NCBI GenBank assembly: GCA_963666995.1
Contig: OY762941.1
Location: 2,790,001 to 2,854,000 of the forward strand
Origin: Syntrophobacter sp963666995
Lineage (GTDB): Bacteria > Desulfobacterota > Syntrophobacteria > Syntrophobacterales > Syntrophobacteraceae
DNA: 64,000 nucleotides
Direction: 5' to 3'
Shown: positions 16,960 through 25,686 of the stretch, in pieces
How positions within the stretch are numbered: the stretch's first letter is position 1
Layout: each line of letters starts with the position of its first letter
Program-made: the position numbers and the translations under genes
Notes under the pieces: model-generated
Databases searched by the model: none
What the model was told of the DNA's origin: nothing
What the model saw: only the letters and a program-made list of their open reading frames with translations

Positions 16960-18306
16960 ATGACGCTATCAAAAGCCAAGAACGATCAACCAATGTCTAT
17001 GAGGAAAATTGCACTCGCCAGTACGGTGGGGTCTACCATCGAATGGTACGATTTCTTCCTGTACGGAACTGTATCCGGGCTGGTTTTCAACAAGATATTC
17101 TTTCCCCCCAACGCGGATCCTTTGGTCGCGACGTTGCTCGCCTATGTGGGCTTCGCAGTGGGTTATCTGTCGAGACCCGTGGGAGGAATCATCTTCGGCC
17201 ATTTCGGCGACAGGATCGGCCGAAAGAACATGCTCGTTCTCACGCTGGTCATCATGGGCGTCGCTACTGTTCTCATTGGGTGTTTGCCGCCTTACAGCAG
17301 CATCGGGATATGGGCTCCGATACTGCTCATGGCTTTTCGAATCTTCCAGGGCATAGGTCTTGGAGGTGAATGGGGGGGCGGCATTTTGATGGCGGTGGAG
17401 CACTCAGATGAAAAGAGGGTGGGCTTCTATGGGAGTTGGCCTCAAATGGGACTGCAGTTGGGCGTTCTTATGGGAACGGTCGTTTTCGCTCTGCTCTCCA
17501 ACATGATGTCTGAGGAGCATTTCCTGGCCTGGGGATGGCGACTGGCCTTCCTGGTGAGCGTTTTCCTTGTGGCAATAGGGCTCTACATTCGCCTCCACAT
17601 TCTTGAAACACCCGCTTTTGACCGCATACGTCAAAGCGGCGGCCGAGTTCGTGTACCGATTTTGGAAGTGTTGCGAAAATATCCCAGGAACGTCGCTTTG
17701 GCGATGGGCGCGCGCTTCATCGAAGGGGTGACTTTCAACGTCTATGTCACTTTCGGGGTGATGTATCTCACGACCGTCATAAAGCTGCCCAGGACGACTG
17801 CTCTGAACGCGGTCAGCGTGGCAATGCTTGTCCAACTCGTCCTGGTTCCGGTATGGGGGATTCTGGCTGATAAGTACGGACGACGTAAAATATTTGCGGC
17901 GGGAGCGGTGATTTCCGGCGTAACCATCTTTCCGGCGTTCCTGGCAATCAGCTCTTTTCCTCAGCACGTCGTGGTTGTCTTTCTCGTCATGGGGATACCG
18001 TTTGCAGCGTCCTATTCGGCCCTATGGGCTTCGATATCGTCGCTGTTTTCGGAAATCTTTGACGTCAGGGTTCGCTACAGCGGAATGTCGTTTGTTTATC
18101 ACACAGCCGGCATTTACGCAGCCGGGTTGACCCCGATTATCGCGACCTATCTCCTGGCAGCCAATAACAACAGCCCATGGATGATCGCGGCTTATGTCCT
18201 GGCGGTCAGCATTATCAGCACCATTTGTGTCAGCCTGCTGCAAATCCATCAAATAGGTGAGACAGCGAATTCAGCCTCATGCGGAACAAAGGGAGTTCCC
18301 GCGTGA
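16960..18306 (+). CDS. MFS transporter, metabolite:H+ symporter (MHS) family
   Basis: A 448-residue, 12-helix inner-membrane transporter. Diagnostic MHS features: GSTIEWYDFFLYGTVSGLVF at the start of helix 1, GGIIFGHFGDRIGRKNML as the loop 2-3 motif, and FRIFQGIGLGGEWGGG in helix 4. Family members (ProP, KgtP, ShiA, CitA types) import carboxylates, betaines or amino acids with protons. Ribosome-binding sequence GGGGGTGAG precedes ATG 16960. It opens the plus-strand side of the island behind operator site 2 and likely imports the compound that the neighbouring hydrolases degrade. Confidence 0.93.
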   Translation: MTLSKAKNDQPMSMRKIALASTVGSTIEWYDFFLYGTVSGLVFNKIFFPPNADPLVATLLAYVGFAVGYLSRPVGGIIFGHFGDRIGRKNMLVLTLVIMGVATVLIGCLPPYSSIGIWAPILLMAFRIFQGIGLGGEWGGGILMAVEHSDEKRVGFYGSWPQMGLQLGVLMGTVVFALLSNMMSEEHFLAWGWRLAFLVSVFLVAIGLYIRLHILETPAFDRIRQSGGRVRVPILEVLRKYPRNVALAMGARFIEGVTFNVYVTFGVMYLTTVIKLPRTTALNAVSVAMLVQLVLVPVWGILADKYGRRKIFAAGAVISGVTIFPAFLAISSFPQHVVVVFLVMGIPFAASYSALWASISSLFSEIFDVRVRYSGMSFVYHTAGIYAAGLTPIIATYLLAANNNSPWMIAAYVLAVSIISTICVSLLQIHQIGETANSASCGTKGVPA

Positions 18307-18426
18307 GAAAGTCCGGGCATTGCCGTGAGGTCACGCATGGGAAGCAAACACAATGATGAAGACGAACAACTTCATAACCATTCATGACGCTACGTGTAAT
18401 TAGGATGTCAACAAGGAGAAGAGTAA

Positions 18427-19149
18427 ATGCTCATTGATTCGGAAAAGTGTATCGCCTGCGGGCAGTGCGAAGTCTACTGCCCGGTGGGGGCCATCACCGT
18501 TGGCGACTGCGCTGAAATAAACTTCGACGAATGTACTGAATGCTACAACTGCCTGAGATTGGCGCACTGCCCGGTGGAAGCCATTTATCAGCAGAAACTG
18601 GAGTGGCCTCGAGTGGTGCGCAGCCTCTTGAGCGACGTTTTGACCATAGCGCCCGAGTCCTGCATCTCCGGCCGGGGCACCGAGGAAATGAAAACAAACG
18701 AGGTGACCGGGCGGTTCCCTTACGGATGGGCCGGGGTGGCGATCGAAGTCGGCCGGCCCGTTGTGGGGGCACGGTTCCATGACGTGGAAAAAATCTCCAT
18801 GGCCATGGCGAAGCTTGATGTCGAATTCGAACGGCAGAACCCCGTTACTTCCCTGATGGCCGATGTCCGGACCGGGAAGTTCAAGGAGGAAGTCTTAAAC
18901 GAGAAAGTCCTCTCGGCCATAATTGAGTTTTCGGTGCCGGTGGAAAAATTGGAAAAGGTTTTCGAAAGCCTCAAAGAAGTCAGCAAGCAGATCGAGACTG
19001 TTTTTTCCCTTTGTATTGCCTGCAGGGTATCCCCCAACGGCGAAGTCCCCACGCAGGCACTGATGAAAAAGAGCGGGATCTGGTTTGCGCCCAACGGGAA
19101 AACGAATGTCGGCCTCGGCCGGCCATTGTTCATGGAGAAATCGAAATGA
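18427..19149 (+). CDS. 2[4Fe-4S] ferredoxin-domain protein with unrecognised C-terminal domain
   Basis: A 240-residue cytoplasmic protein. The first 60 residues are a bacterial 2[4Fe-4S] ferredoxin: CIACGQCEVYCP and CTECYNCLRLAHCP, all eight cysteines present. Residues ~80-240 form a domain I do not recognise, with a GRFPYGWAGVAIEVGRP segment, an alpha/beta part (FSVPVEKLEKVFESLKEVS) and a further CIAC pair near residue 199. The stop overlaps the next start (ATGA), so the two proteins are translationally coupled and probably form a complex. Likely role: electron delivery to, or regulation of, an island enzyme. AAGGAGAAG precedes the ATG. Length, fusion and coupling make it an unusual ferredoxin. 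Confidence 0.8.
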   Translation: MLIDSEKCIACGQCEVYCPVGAITVGDCAEINFDECTECYNCLRLAHCPVEAIYQQKLEWPRVVRSLLSDVLTIAPESCISGRGTEEMKTNEVTGRFPYGWAGVAIEVGRPVVGARFHDVEKISMAMAKLDVEFERQNPVTSLMADVRTGKFKEEVLNEKVLSAIIEFSVPVEKLEKVFESLKEVSKQIETVFSLCIACRVSPNGEVPTQALMKKSGIWFAPNGKTNVGLGRPLFMEKSK

Positions 19150-19778
19150 CGCATACGCTGCATCGATTGGGAGACGCGGGGAGTCTGGAGCGCGACTTCG
19201 TGCTCCTTTTCATGCCCTCGAAGGACATCAATCACGTTGGTTCCGGACCGAAGCTGCGAAAGATGCTTGAAATCAGTCTAAAATGCGGCGCGATCAATAT
19301 CGGGGACTGCCGCCACGGCAATGAATATTATCAGGGCGGCCTGGACAAGCTCCTGGAAAATGTCGAAGATCGGGCGGTTGTGCACGCTGTTTTCAACGAT
19401 CCGGATAACGTAGTCGAGGCCCTTAAAGAATTGAAAGAAGCGGACCTGGGCATTTCGGTCGTTGTGTCGGGTCTCTTCGACAAGGTTTGGGAATGCTGCA
19501 GAGAGGTCGGACTGACCCCTCACACGGTCAATAACAGCCTGGGACGATGGGGCAGGACAGACCGCCTGCCTCCACGTGACGTATTGGAAATCAATACCAT
19601 GTGCGGCCATGGGATGGTTTCGGTGAAGCTGATCGAAGACACTGCAGCTCGGGTCAGAACCGGGGAGCTGACGCCCGAGCAGGGGGCTGAGCGTCTTTTC
19701 AAGCCCTGCATGTGCGGCATTTTCAACCGTGCGCGCGCAGCCGAGCTTTTGATGGCAATGGCCCACAGAGATCGTTGA
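19146..19778 (+). CDS. Unrecognised cysteine-rich protein coupled to the Fe-S protein
   Basis: A 210-residue soluble protein with no family I can name. Notable features: GSGPKLRKMLEISLKCGAIN, an IGDCRHGNEYYQGG segment, and three cysteines in INTMCGHGMVS and KPCMCGIFN. These His/Cys-rich glycine motifs suggest a metal or Fe-S site, but none matches a known cluster pattern. No membrane segment. The start ATG at 19146 overlaps the stop of the ferredoxin-domain gene (ATGA), and an alternative upstream start would read through that gene, so 19146 is chosen. Its coupling to an electron carrier in a catabolic cluster suggests a redox or lyase enzyme subunit; this is inference. Confidence 0.7.
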   Translation: MTHTLHRLGDAGSLERDFVLLFMPSKDINHVGSGPKLRKMLEISLKCGAINIGDCRHGNEYYQGGLDKLLENVEDRAVVHAVFNDPDNVVEALKELKEADLGISVVVSGLFDKVWECCREVGLTPHTVNNSLGRWGRTDRLPPRDVLEINTMCGHGMVSVKLIEDTAARVRTGELTPEQGAERLFKPCMCGIFNRARAAELLMAMAHRDR

Positions 19779-19841
19779 GCACAGCCGCAAAACGACGAAA
19801 GGGGTGTTTTGTATTTAACCTGATGCTTCGAAGGGGGGCAT

Positions 19842-21146
19842 ATGGCGGCGTCCTTGCGGGATTTGGTTCCTGTTCGTTGGAGGATAGCAACTCTACTGAG
19901 TTTGAGCTACATGGTCTGGTACATGGACCGCGTGAACATCTCGATCGCCGGCCCGGTAATGATGAAACACTTTAACTGGACCGCCGCCGAATTCGGTCTG
20001 GTTCAGTCCGCTTTCTTCATCGGGTACGCTTTTACTCAGATCCCGGGCGGGTGGCTGGCCGATCGATTCGGAGGCTCCAAGGTGATATTTTTTGGCACAA
20101 TGTGGTGGTCGCTCTTTGTGTTCATCACGCCTTTCGGGGCCACTTTGGCGCTCATGATGCTGATCCGGGGATTAATGGGCACGGGAGAAGGCGTCAACGC
20201 TCCAACACACGCGGCGCTGACCGCGTGGTGGATGCCCAAAAAGGAAACCGGGCGGGCAATTGGGTATTATTACTTCGGCATGCAGCTCGGCACCATGTTC
20301 ACCATGCCGTTAACGGTCTGGATCCTTGGGAAATACGGCTGGGAGATGTGTTTCTACTCATTTGCTTTTGTAGGTGTGGCATGGTGCATCGTGTGGCGTT
20401 GGTACGGCTGCGACAGACCTGAACTGCACAGGTCGATATCCAAGGAAGAAATCAACTACATCGAATCCGATCGCGACTCCGCGGAAGTCATGGAGCAGGC
20501 CACCGACTGGAAAACCCTGTTTACGAACAGGTACGTCTGGGGTCTTGCCATATCCTATTTCTTCAACAACTATCTCTTTTATCTTTTCATGGCCTGGCTC
20601 CCAAGCTATCTGGTCATGGACCGGGGCTTCACCCTGGTGAAGACCGGAATTTACGCGATGCTGCCTTACATGGTTTCGATGGTATCATCGCCTCTCGGGG
20701 GCGTTCTTTCGGATTATTGGACAAAGAAATATGGCTCTCACATCGGGCGCAGCTTGCCCATCCAGATAGGCCTGGCCGGGTGCGGTGTGTTTCTTATTCT
20801 CGCCGCATATACTCCGAATGCTTACTTCGCTGTTGCCTATTTATGTGCGTCGGTCGGTTTCCTGAATATGAACTTTGGACCTTTCTGGTCGGCCGCTCTT
20901 ACCATCTCATCGAAGGACGGGGGAGTCATCGGCGGGTTTATGAACACACTCGGGACCGTAGCGGGCATCGTAGCTCCAGCGGTTACCGGTTTTGTCGTTA
21001 CCGCCTCCGCCAACAAGTTTGAGTATGCGCTCTATTTCGGCGCCTTTTTGGCGTTGCTGGGCGTTGTCGTGGTCAGCGTCGCCGGCAGGGTGAGACCTAT
21101 TGACTTCACGCAATTGGCTCAAAGAGAGAAAATTGCGATATCGTGA
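19842..21146 (+). CDS. MFS transporter, anion:cation symporter (ACS) family
   Basis: A 434-residue 12-helix transporter. Signs of the ACS family: YMVWYMDRVNISIAGPVM in helix 1, FFIGYAFTQIPGGWLADRFG around helix 2 and loop 2-3, and the long central loop with RPELHRSISKEEINYIESD. ACS members import organic anions such as hexuronates, galactonate, phthalate, tartrate or allantoate. This is the second carboxylate-type importer in the island, after the MHS transporter, which suggests two related substrates or an exchange of substrate for product. Located 63 bp after the coupled Fe-S pair, same strand. Confidence 0.92.
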   Translation: MAASLRDLVPVRWRIATLLSLSYMVWYMDRVNISIAGPVMMKHFNWTAAEFGLVQSAFFIGYAFTQIPGGWLADRFGGSKVIFFGTMWWSLFVFITPFGATLALMMLIRGLMGTGEGVNAPTHAALTAWWMPKKETGRAIGYYYFGMQLGTMFTMPLTVWILGKYGWEMCFYSFAFVGVAWCIVWRWYGCDRPELHRSISKEEINYIESDRDSAEVMEQATDWKTLFTNRYVWGLAISYFFNNYLFYLFMAWLPSYLVMDRGFTLVKTGIYAMLPYMVSMVSSPLGGVLSDYWTKKYGSHIGRSLPIQIGLAGCGVFLILAAYTPNAYFAVAYLCASVGFLNMNFGPFWSAALTISSKDGGVIGGFMNTLGTVAGIVAPAVTGFVVTASANKFEYALYFGAFLALLGVVVVSVAGRVRPIDFTQLAQREKIAIS

Positions 21147-21187
21147 ACTGTTTGGTTCATGCAGGGTTACAGAAAGGGAGGGGGGAA

Positions 21188-21844
21188 ATGGGTCTGGCCG
21201 ATCTTAGCATGTGTGTTCGTCCGATATGGCGGTGGCCTGCCGAAATCGCTCTGGTCAAGGATATTCGAAAAGGAGATCCCTACACGGTGACTTCGGTCGG
21301 GATGGGTATGCATTTCTTTACCCATGTCGATACGCCGCTTCATATCGAGGAGGGCCGTGAGACGATCGATCAAGTGGCGTTGGAAAGACTTTGCGGTCCG
21401 GCGGCTGTCCTCGATCTGAGACCGATTGAGCCGAACCGGGAAATTGGCCGTGGTTTGCTCGCGGATCGTTGCGATCACTTGAAGCCCAACGATATTCTGA
21501 TCCTCAAATCCTGTTGGGACGAGAAAAGAGACTACAGCAGCCGCGAATACTGGTCCGAGGCGCCGTACCTGAACCGGGAGGCGGCGGAGTGGCTGTCCGG
21601 GCTGCCGGTAAAAGCGATAGGATTTGACTTTCCGCAGGATTACGTGATCAGGGAGATTCCCGGCAGGCATCCTCCGGCCGAGGAAATGCCGACGCACGAC
21701 CTCATCCTCCGCAAAGGAATTCTGCTCATAGAGTACCTTTGTAATCTCCAGGCGATCAAGGGGGACCGGGTTGAGATTTTCGCGCTGCCTCTGAAAGTCA
21801 TCGGTGCTGAAGGAGCCTGTGCGCGGGTAGTAGCTGTTCAATAG
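21188..21844 (+). CDS. Cyclase/kynurenine-formamidase-family hydrolase
   Basis: A 218-residue member of the metal-dependent cyclase family (Pfam Cyclase). The metal motif HxxTHxDxP is present as HFFTHVDTPLH; the usual glycine after the first His is replaced by Phe (HFFTH versus HTGTH). A later His/Glu region (EMPTHDLILRKGILLIEYLCNL) supplies the other expected residues. Family enzymes hydrolyse formamides, cyclic amides or esters (KynB, isatin hydrolase). ATG 21188 is chosen because GGGAGGGG lies just upstream; a GTG at 21143 overlaps the transporter stop but has no such site. With the amidohydrolase it gives the island two amide/ring-opening hydrolases. Confidence 0.88.
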   Translation: MGLADLSMCVRPIWRWPAEIALVKDIRKGDPYTVTSVGMGMHFFTHVDTPLHIEEGRETIDQVALERLCGPAAVLDLRPIEPNREIGRGLLADRCDHLKPNDILILKSCWDEKRDYSSREYWSEAPYLNREAAEWLSGLPVKAIGFDFPQDYVIREIPGRHPPAEEMPTHDLILRKGILLIEYLCNLQAIKGDRVEIFALPLKVIGAEGACARVVAVQ

Positions 21845-22035
21845 TGCCGCATTGAGAGAGGCAGGTAGCGACCTGAGGAAAAGATCGTCCTTTCAGGTTT
21901 GTCGAGGTCGGGCGGTTCGGTGTTTTTGAGTTTCTATTTCCAGGGAGTAGTCGCTGGTACCGGATGTTCGATGGCGAAGAACACGGGTTTCGCCTGCGGA
22001 TGAGCGCGGAAAACGGAAAGTCCTGAAAAAATATA

Positions 22036-22806
22036 ATGCATAGGATACTTGGCCTGATCGCCGGGGCTTTGGCCGGAACGTTCGGCGGTTTGCTTGGAAT
22101 CGGAGGGGGTGCGGTAATGGTCCCCTTCATGGTGGATATCCTGAAATTCAAACAACACCGCGCCCATGGCACCAGCCTGGTCGCGGTGGTTTTCACCGGG
22201 ATGGCGGGGGCTGCCGCATATGCGGCCCACGGGTCTGTGGACTTGGCCGCCTCGGCCGTTCTGGCTCTTACCGCGATTGTCACGGCCCATCTGGGGGCAC
22301 GCATTGCCGGCTCTTTGCCGGAGCGGGAACTCAAAAGATCTTTTGGAGTCTTCCTCATACTTGCCGCTGCTTTATTGTTTGCGAAGCCATATTTGCCCAT
22401 GCTCAGAATAGATGTGCCCGGAATGTGGTGCAGACTGGTGCTCCTGCTCGTGTCGGGCATGCTTGCGGGACTTCTTTCCGGGATAATGGGCGGCGGAGGA
22501 GGAATAGTCATGGTTCCGGTCCTGGTCCTGGTCCTGGGATTCGACCAGCATCTGGCTCAGGGTACTTCTCTGCTGGTAATGGTCCCGGCGGCAGGAGTTG
22601 GGGCATGGACTCACAAGAGACTGGGAAATGTGGAAACGCGTCTGCTTTTTTGGATTGTACCCGGACTTTTCCTGGGGACTTTCATAGGCGCAAGCATCGC
22701 GAATCTGCTCAATGAGGGCGTGCTGAGGGAGGTGTTTGCCGTCGTCATGGCCTGGATTGGGATTCGCTACAGCATTGAACGAAAAAGCAGTCATACCCAG
22801 GCTTGA
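22036..22806 (+). CDS. TauE/SafE-family membrane permease
   Basis: A 256-residue protein with about eight hydrophobic helices and the family's internal repeat: GLLGIGGGAVMVPFMVDIL in the first half is matched by GIMGGGGGIVMVPVLVLVLG in the second, each followed by a QH(R/L)AxGTSL motif. TauE/SafE proteins export sulfite, sulfoacetate or other small organic anions. In this island it may export a product or a sulfonate moiety. Separated by 190 bp from the cyclase gene; last gene of the island, followed by 1.2 kb of degraded phage sequence. Confidence 0.9.
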   Translation: MHRILGLIAGALAGTFGGLLGIGGGAVMVPFMVDILKFKQHRAHGTSLVAVVFTGMAGAAAYAAHGSVDLAASAVLALTAIVTAHLGARIAGSLPERELKRSFGVFLILAAALLFAKPYLPMLRIDVPGMWCRLVLLLVSGMLAGLLSGIMGGGGGIVMVPVLVLVLGFDQHLAQGTSLLVMVPAAGVGAWTHKRLGNVETRLLFWIVPGLFLGTFIGASIANLLNEGVLREVFAVVMAWIGIRYSIERKSSHTQA

Positions 22807-23059
22807 TCCGGACGGCACACCGGCGATTGGCGACCGGTTCCGGGCCGTCGGCTATACTACGCATTATTTCGGGAAATAGCACGTGTCCGATCCTCCTTCA
22901 CCCGGTTCGCTTGAGCCCCGGGGTTTTTCGGATGGGGAGAGTTCGTATCCCGAGCCTCATGGCGGGGGACAGAACAACCTGGGCGTCTACCGGGATGTCG
23001 GCTTTGCGGGAAATGTGTCGAGTTTCTAAAGGATAAGGGATCGGACGGCTCCTGCGTCC

Positions 23060-23151
23060 CATGGTTTGCCGCCCGGAGCGTCGATTCAGGACCGATCGAA
23101 TACGAGATGGTGAGCGGCCCGAGATTCACTGAATGTCGAGGCGCGTATTGA
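23060..23151 (+). repeat. Direct repeat, copy B (terminase 3' end)
   Basis: A 92-bp copy of the end of the terminase gene (13437-13528), with 87 identical positions and no gaps. Here it belongs to no open gene: one of the five changes creates an earlier in-frame stop (GGA to TGA). The repeat pair is in direct orientation and 9.6 kb apart. Confidence 0.9.
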
Positions 23152-23216
23152 CCGAACCGGGTGGATTGAATGAGGGGGGCTGCAACCTGCCGGAGAAAGT
23201 TCACACGGGCGGGCGC

Positions 23217-23370
23217 GCCCGTTTTACCGCGCTTTCCTGGAATGTATGACCGACCTCGACGAGAACATCTTCGACCCGTTCCGTTCTCTCTCCAAGGGAT
23301 ACTCGATAATGGAAACCATCGGGGAGGGATCAGGCTGGGTGTGGATCAGGAAGCACACCAGGTTTGTCTG
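23217..23370 (+). pseudogene. Portal (gp29) gene remnant, copy B
   Basis: One frame reads FYRAFLECMTDLDENIFDPF and then SLSKGYSIMETIGEG before a stop, which lines up with LCREFLDDFADLDEHILDLL and ALAKGYSMMEI of the intact portal. Both this remnant and copy A begin at the same portal codon after a similar short spacer from the terminase end, so they descend from one already truncated ancestor. It runs directly into the long inverted repeat. Confidence 0.7.
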
Positions 23371-23735
23371 AGGGATACTACATGACTGAAACCATCCAGG
23401 GGTCGAAAGCGCCGGGATAAACCGGCATGGAATAGGGGATGCATGAGCCCCACATGAAAGGAGAAGCTGCTCCATCATGGTCCCGAGTCATGTGCGGGCA
23501 GCCGGAGCCTTTCCCCCGTCAACTGCATCACGTGTAGCCTCGCGGCTGCCCGCACATGACTCGGGACCATGATAGAGCAGCTTCTCCTTCCATGTGGGGC
23601 TCTTGCATTCCCTATTCCATGCCGGTTTATCCCGGCGCTTCCGACCCCAGGATGGTTTCAGTCATGTGTAGTATCCCTCAGGCAAACCTGGTGTGCTTCC
23701 TGATCTACAACCAGCCCTGACCCCTATCCCGTTAA
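23317..23735. repeat. Long imperfect inverted repeat (about 190-bp arms)
   Basis: Left arm about 23317-23504 and right arm about 23543-23735 are inverted copies with roughly 90-95 percent identity by eye and a few small gaps, around a 38-bp centre. The inner 160 bp (GATCAGGAAGCACACCAGG outward end; CGGCTGCCCGCACATGAC inward end) match best. The left arm contains the end of portal remnant B. No transposase is present. A cruciform or long hairpin could form. Confidence 0.85.
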
Positions 23736-23988
23736 ATTCGTGTCACCGCTGCCGTGCCTGTTCGACTATGGTCGTGCCCTTCCTACAGTGGGTAAGGTCA
23801 GTTCCTTGATTGGGTTCCAAAAGCAAAACGCCTACCGTCCGCGAAATTGATTGTACTCGCAAAATTTCCCATGAACTTTATCCCTACCTGAAAAAACCAC
23901 CTGTTATACCGCCCCCAGACTGAGCTTTCGGATGATGAACGACGAATGTCGGAAACCGGGCAACAGAGGAGCAGAGGACTTCAAGACG

Positions 23989-25686
23989 ATGGAAATGCCC
24001 ATCCTTTACGACCAGTTCAACCGGCCAATCCAGGGCGGCTGCATGAAGCGGCCCGAAACGCGCGAAATCGCCTCCATCTCCATCCGGGACCGCTGGAGCG
24101 GCTATCCTTCGAACGGTCTGGTGCCGGAGAGGCTCGCCCGAATTTTCAGGGAAGCCGACAACGGCGATATGCTTCGGCAGGCCGAGCTTTTCGAGGAAAT
24201 GGAAGAGAAGGACGCTCACCTCGCTTCGCAGTTTCAGGTGAGAAAGCTCGCCGTGCAGGGGCTTGCATGGGAAGTCACCCCGAGAGGGGAAGACCCGAAG
24301 TCAAAGGATGCCGCGGGGCTTTGCCGGGAATTCCTCGATGATTTTGCGGATCTTGACGAGCACATCCTCGACCTTCTCGATGCACTGGCCAAAGGCTACA
24401 GCATGATGGAGATCCTTTGGGACGTCTCCGAGGGCCAAAGTCGAATCCGCAACCTGCGATGGGTCCATCCCAAGAAGGTGACATTCTGGGATTCGATCAC
24501 TCCAAAAGTCCTCACCGAGGAAGAGCCCATCCGGGGCATCAATCCTCCTCCCTTCAAATTCGTCTACCATCGTTACAAAGCTCGATCCGGGCACGATGCC
24601 CGGGGCGGGATCCTCAGGGTCTGCGCCTGGATGTATCTCTTCAAAAATTACGCAATCAAGGACTGGGTGGCTTTTGCGGAAGTCTACGGCATGCCGCTGA
24701 GGATCGGGAAATATGAGCCGGGCGCGAGCAAAGCGGACAGGGAAGCGCTTATCCAGGCCGTCCGGTCGCTCGGGACGGATGCCGCCGGGATCATTTCGAA
24801 GTCCACGGAAATCGAATTCATCGAATCGCAGAAGTCGTCTTCCCTGAACATCTACGAGAGCCTCTCGCGGTTCTGTGACTCCCAGATGTCGAAGGCCGTC
24901 CTCGGGCAGACGCTCACCAGCGAAGCGGGAGGATCCAAGGGCTCCGGGTCCTATGCCCTGGGAAAAGTCCACGGCGACGTCCGCCACGACCTGACCGAAG
25001 CCGACTGCAGGGCCCTCGGCAAGACCATCACCCAGCAGATTTTGAGGCCCCTGGTCGGATTCAATCTCGGATGGGACGCTCCGGTACCCCGGTTCAACTT
25101 TCTGTTCGAACCCCCTGAAGACCTCAAAGTCGCGGCTGAAACCTACAGGATCCTGGCGGAGATGGGATTTGACCTGAGCCAGGAACACGTGAGCAAACGC
25201 TTCAAGGTGCCCTTGCGAAAACCGGGGGAAAAGCCCCTCATAAAATCGGGACCGGGACAGGATCGGCAAACGGGCGGAGAATCCGGAAGAGAATCCGCTT
25301 CGCAAGGGCGCAGAAGCCGGGTAACGGACCGCGGGCCCGAACTCCTTTCCGGCCGGGGTGGTGAAAAAGAATATCGGTGTCGTTCTTCGGCAAATTCGGG
25401 TGCGGTCGGGAGCGAAGGAAGCCATGAAATGCCGTCCTCCGATTCGGGACAGGAATTCATCGATGAGATGGCCGACCGGATGAGCGCCGTTCAGGGGGTC
25501 CTCGATCCGTTGCTCCGGGAAGTCGTCCCCATCGTGCAGGAAGCCCGCTCTTTCGAGGAAATCCTGGAGTCGATCTATTCGAAGTATCACTCGCTGGATA
25601 CTTCCACCCTTCAGGATCTCATTCATCATGCCATGTTTGCGGCAAACGTCCGGGGATACGTCAGGGCGCGCGAGGGGGTAGAGTGA
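23989..25686 (+). CDS. Mu gp29-like portal protein (DUF935 family)
   Basis: About 565 residues. Portal proteins form the dodecameric ring at the capsid vertex through which DNA enters and leaves and to which the tail attaches. Recognised by the DUF935/gp29 sequence pattern: ILYDQFNRPI at the start, DALAKGYSMMEILWD, RWVHPKKVTFWD and VLGQTLTSEAGGSGS-like region in the core, and an extended acidic helical C terminus. Residues ~430-500 are a low-complexity Arg/Gly/Ser linker. ATG 23989 gives the family-typical N terminus; the frame is open to 23932. Its stop overlaps the head protein start by 4 bases (23683-type ATGA arrangement at 25683-25686). It is intact although two relics lie upstream. Confidence 0.9.
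   Translation: MEMPILYDQFNRPIQGGCMKRPETREIASISIRDRWSGYPSNGLVPERLARIFREADNGDMLRQAELFEEMEEKDAHLASQFQVRKLAVQGLAWEVTPRGEDPKSKDAAGLCREFLDDFADLDEHILDLLDALAKGYSMMEILWDVSEGQSRIRNLRWVHPKKVTFWDSITPKVLTEEEPIRGINPPPFKFVYHRYKARSGHDARGGILRVCAWMYLFKNYAIKDWVAFAEVYGMPLRIGKYEPGASKADREALIQAVRSLGTDAAGIISKSTEIEFIESQKSSSLNIYESLSRFCDSQMSKAVLGQTLTSEAGGSKGSGSYALGKVHGDVRHDLTEADCRALGKTITQQILRPLVGFNLGWDAPVPRFNFLFEPPEDLKVAAETYRILAEMGFDLSQEHVSKRFKVPLRKPGEKPLIKSGPGQDRQTGGESGRESASQGRRSRVTDRGPELLSGRGGEKEYRCRSSANSGAVGSEGSHEMPSSDSGQEFIDEMADRMSAVQGVLDPLLREVVPIVQEARSFEEILESIYSKYHSLDTSTLQDLIHHAMFAANVRGYVRAREGVE

Larger units (their letters stand above)
13529..23931. mobile_element. Metabolic cargo island interrupting the prophage
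   Basis: A 10.4-kb block between the terminase and the portal. It contains eight genes of non-phage type (regulator, two hydrolases, three transporters, an Fe-S protein and an unknown) framed by a duplicated terminase end with portal remnants on both sides, an IS-end-like repeat at left and a 190-bp-armed inverted repeat at right. Genes run in both directions from a divergent control region at 16724-16959, unlike the strictly plus-strand phage genes. No integrase or transposase remains. Recombination between flanking repeats is the likeliest route of gain or loss. Confidence 0.7.
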
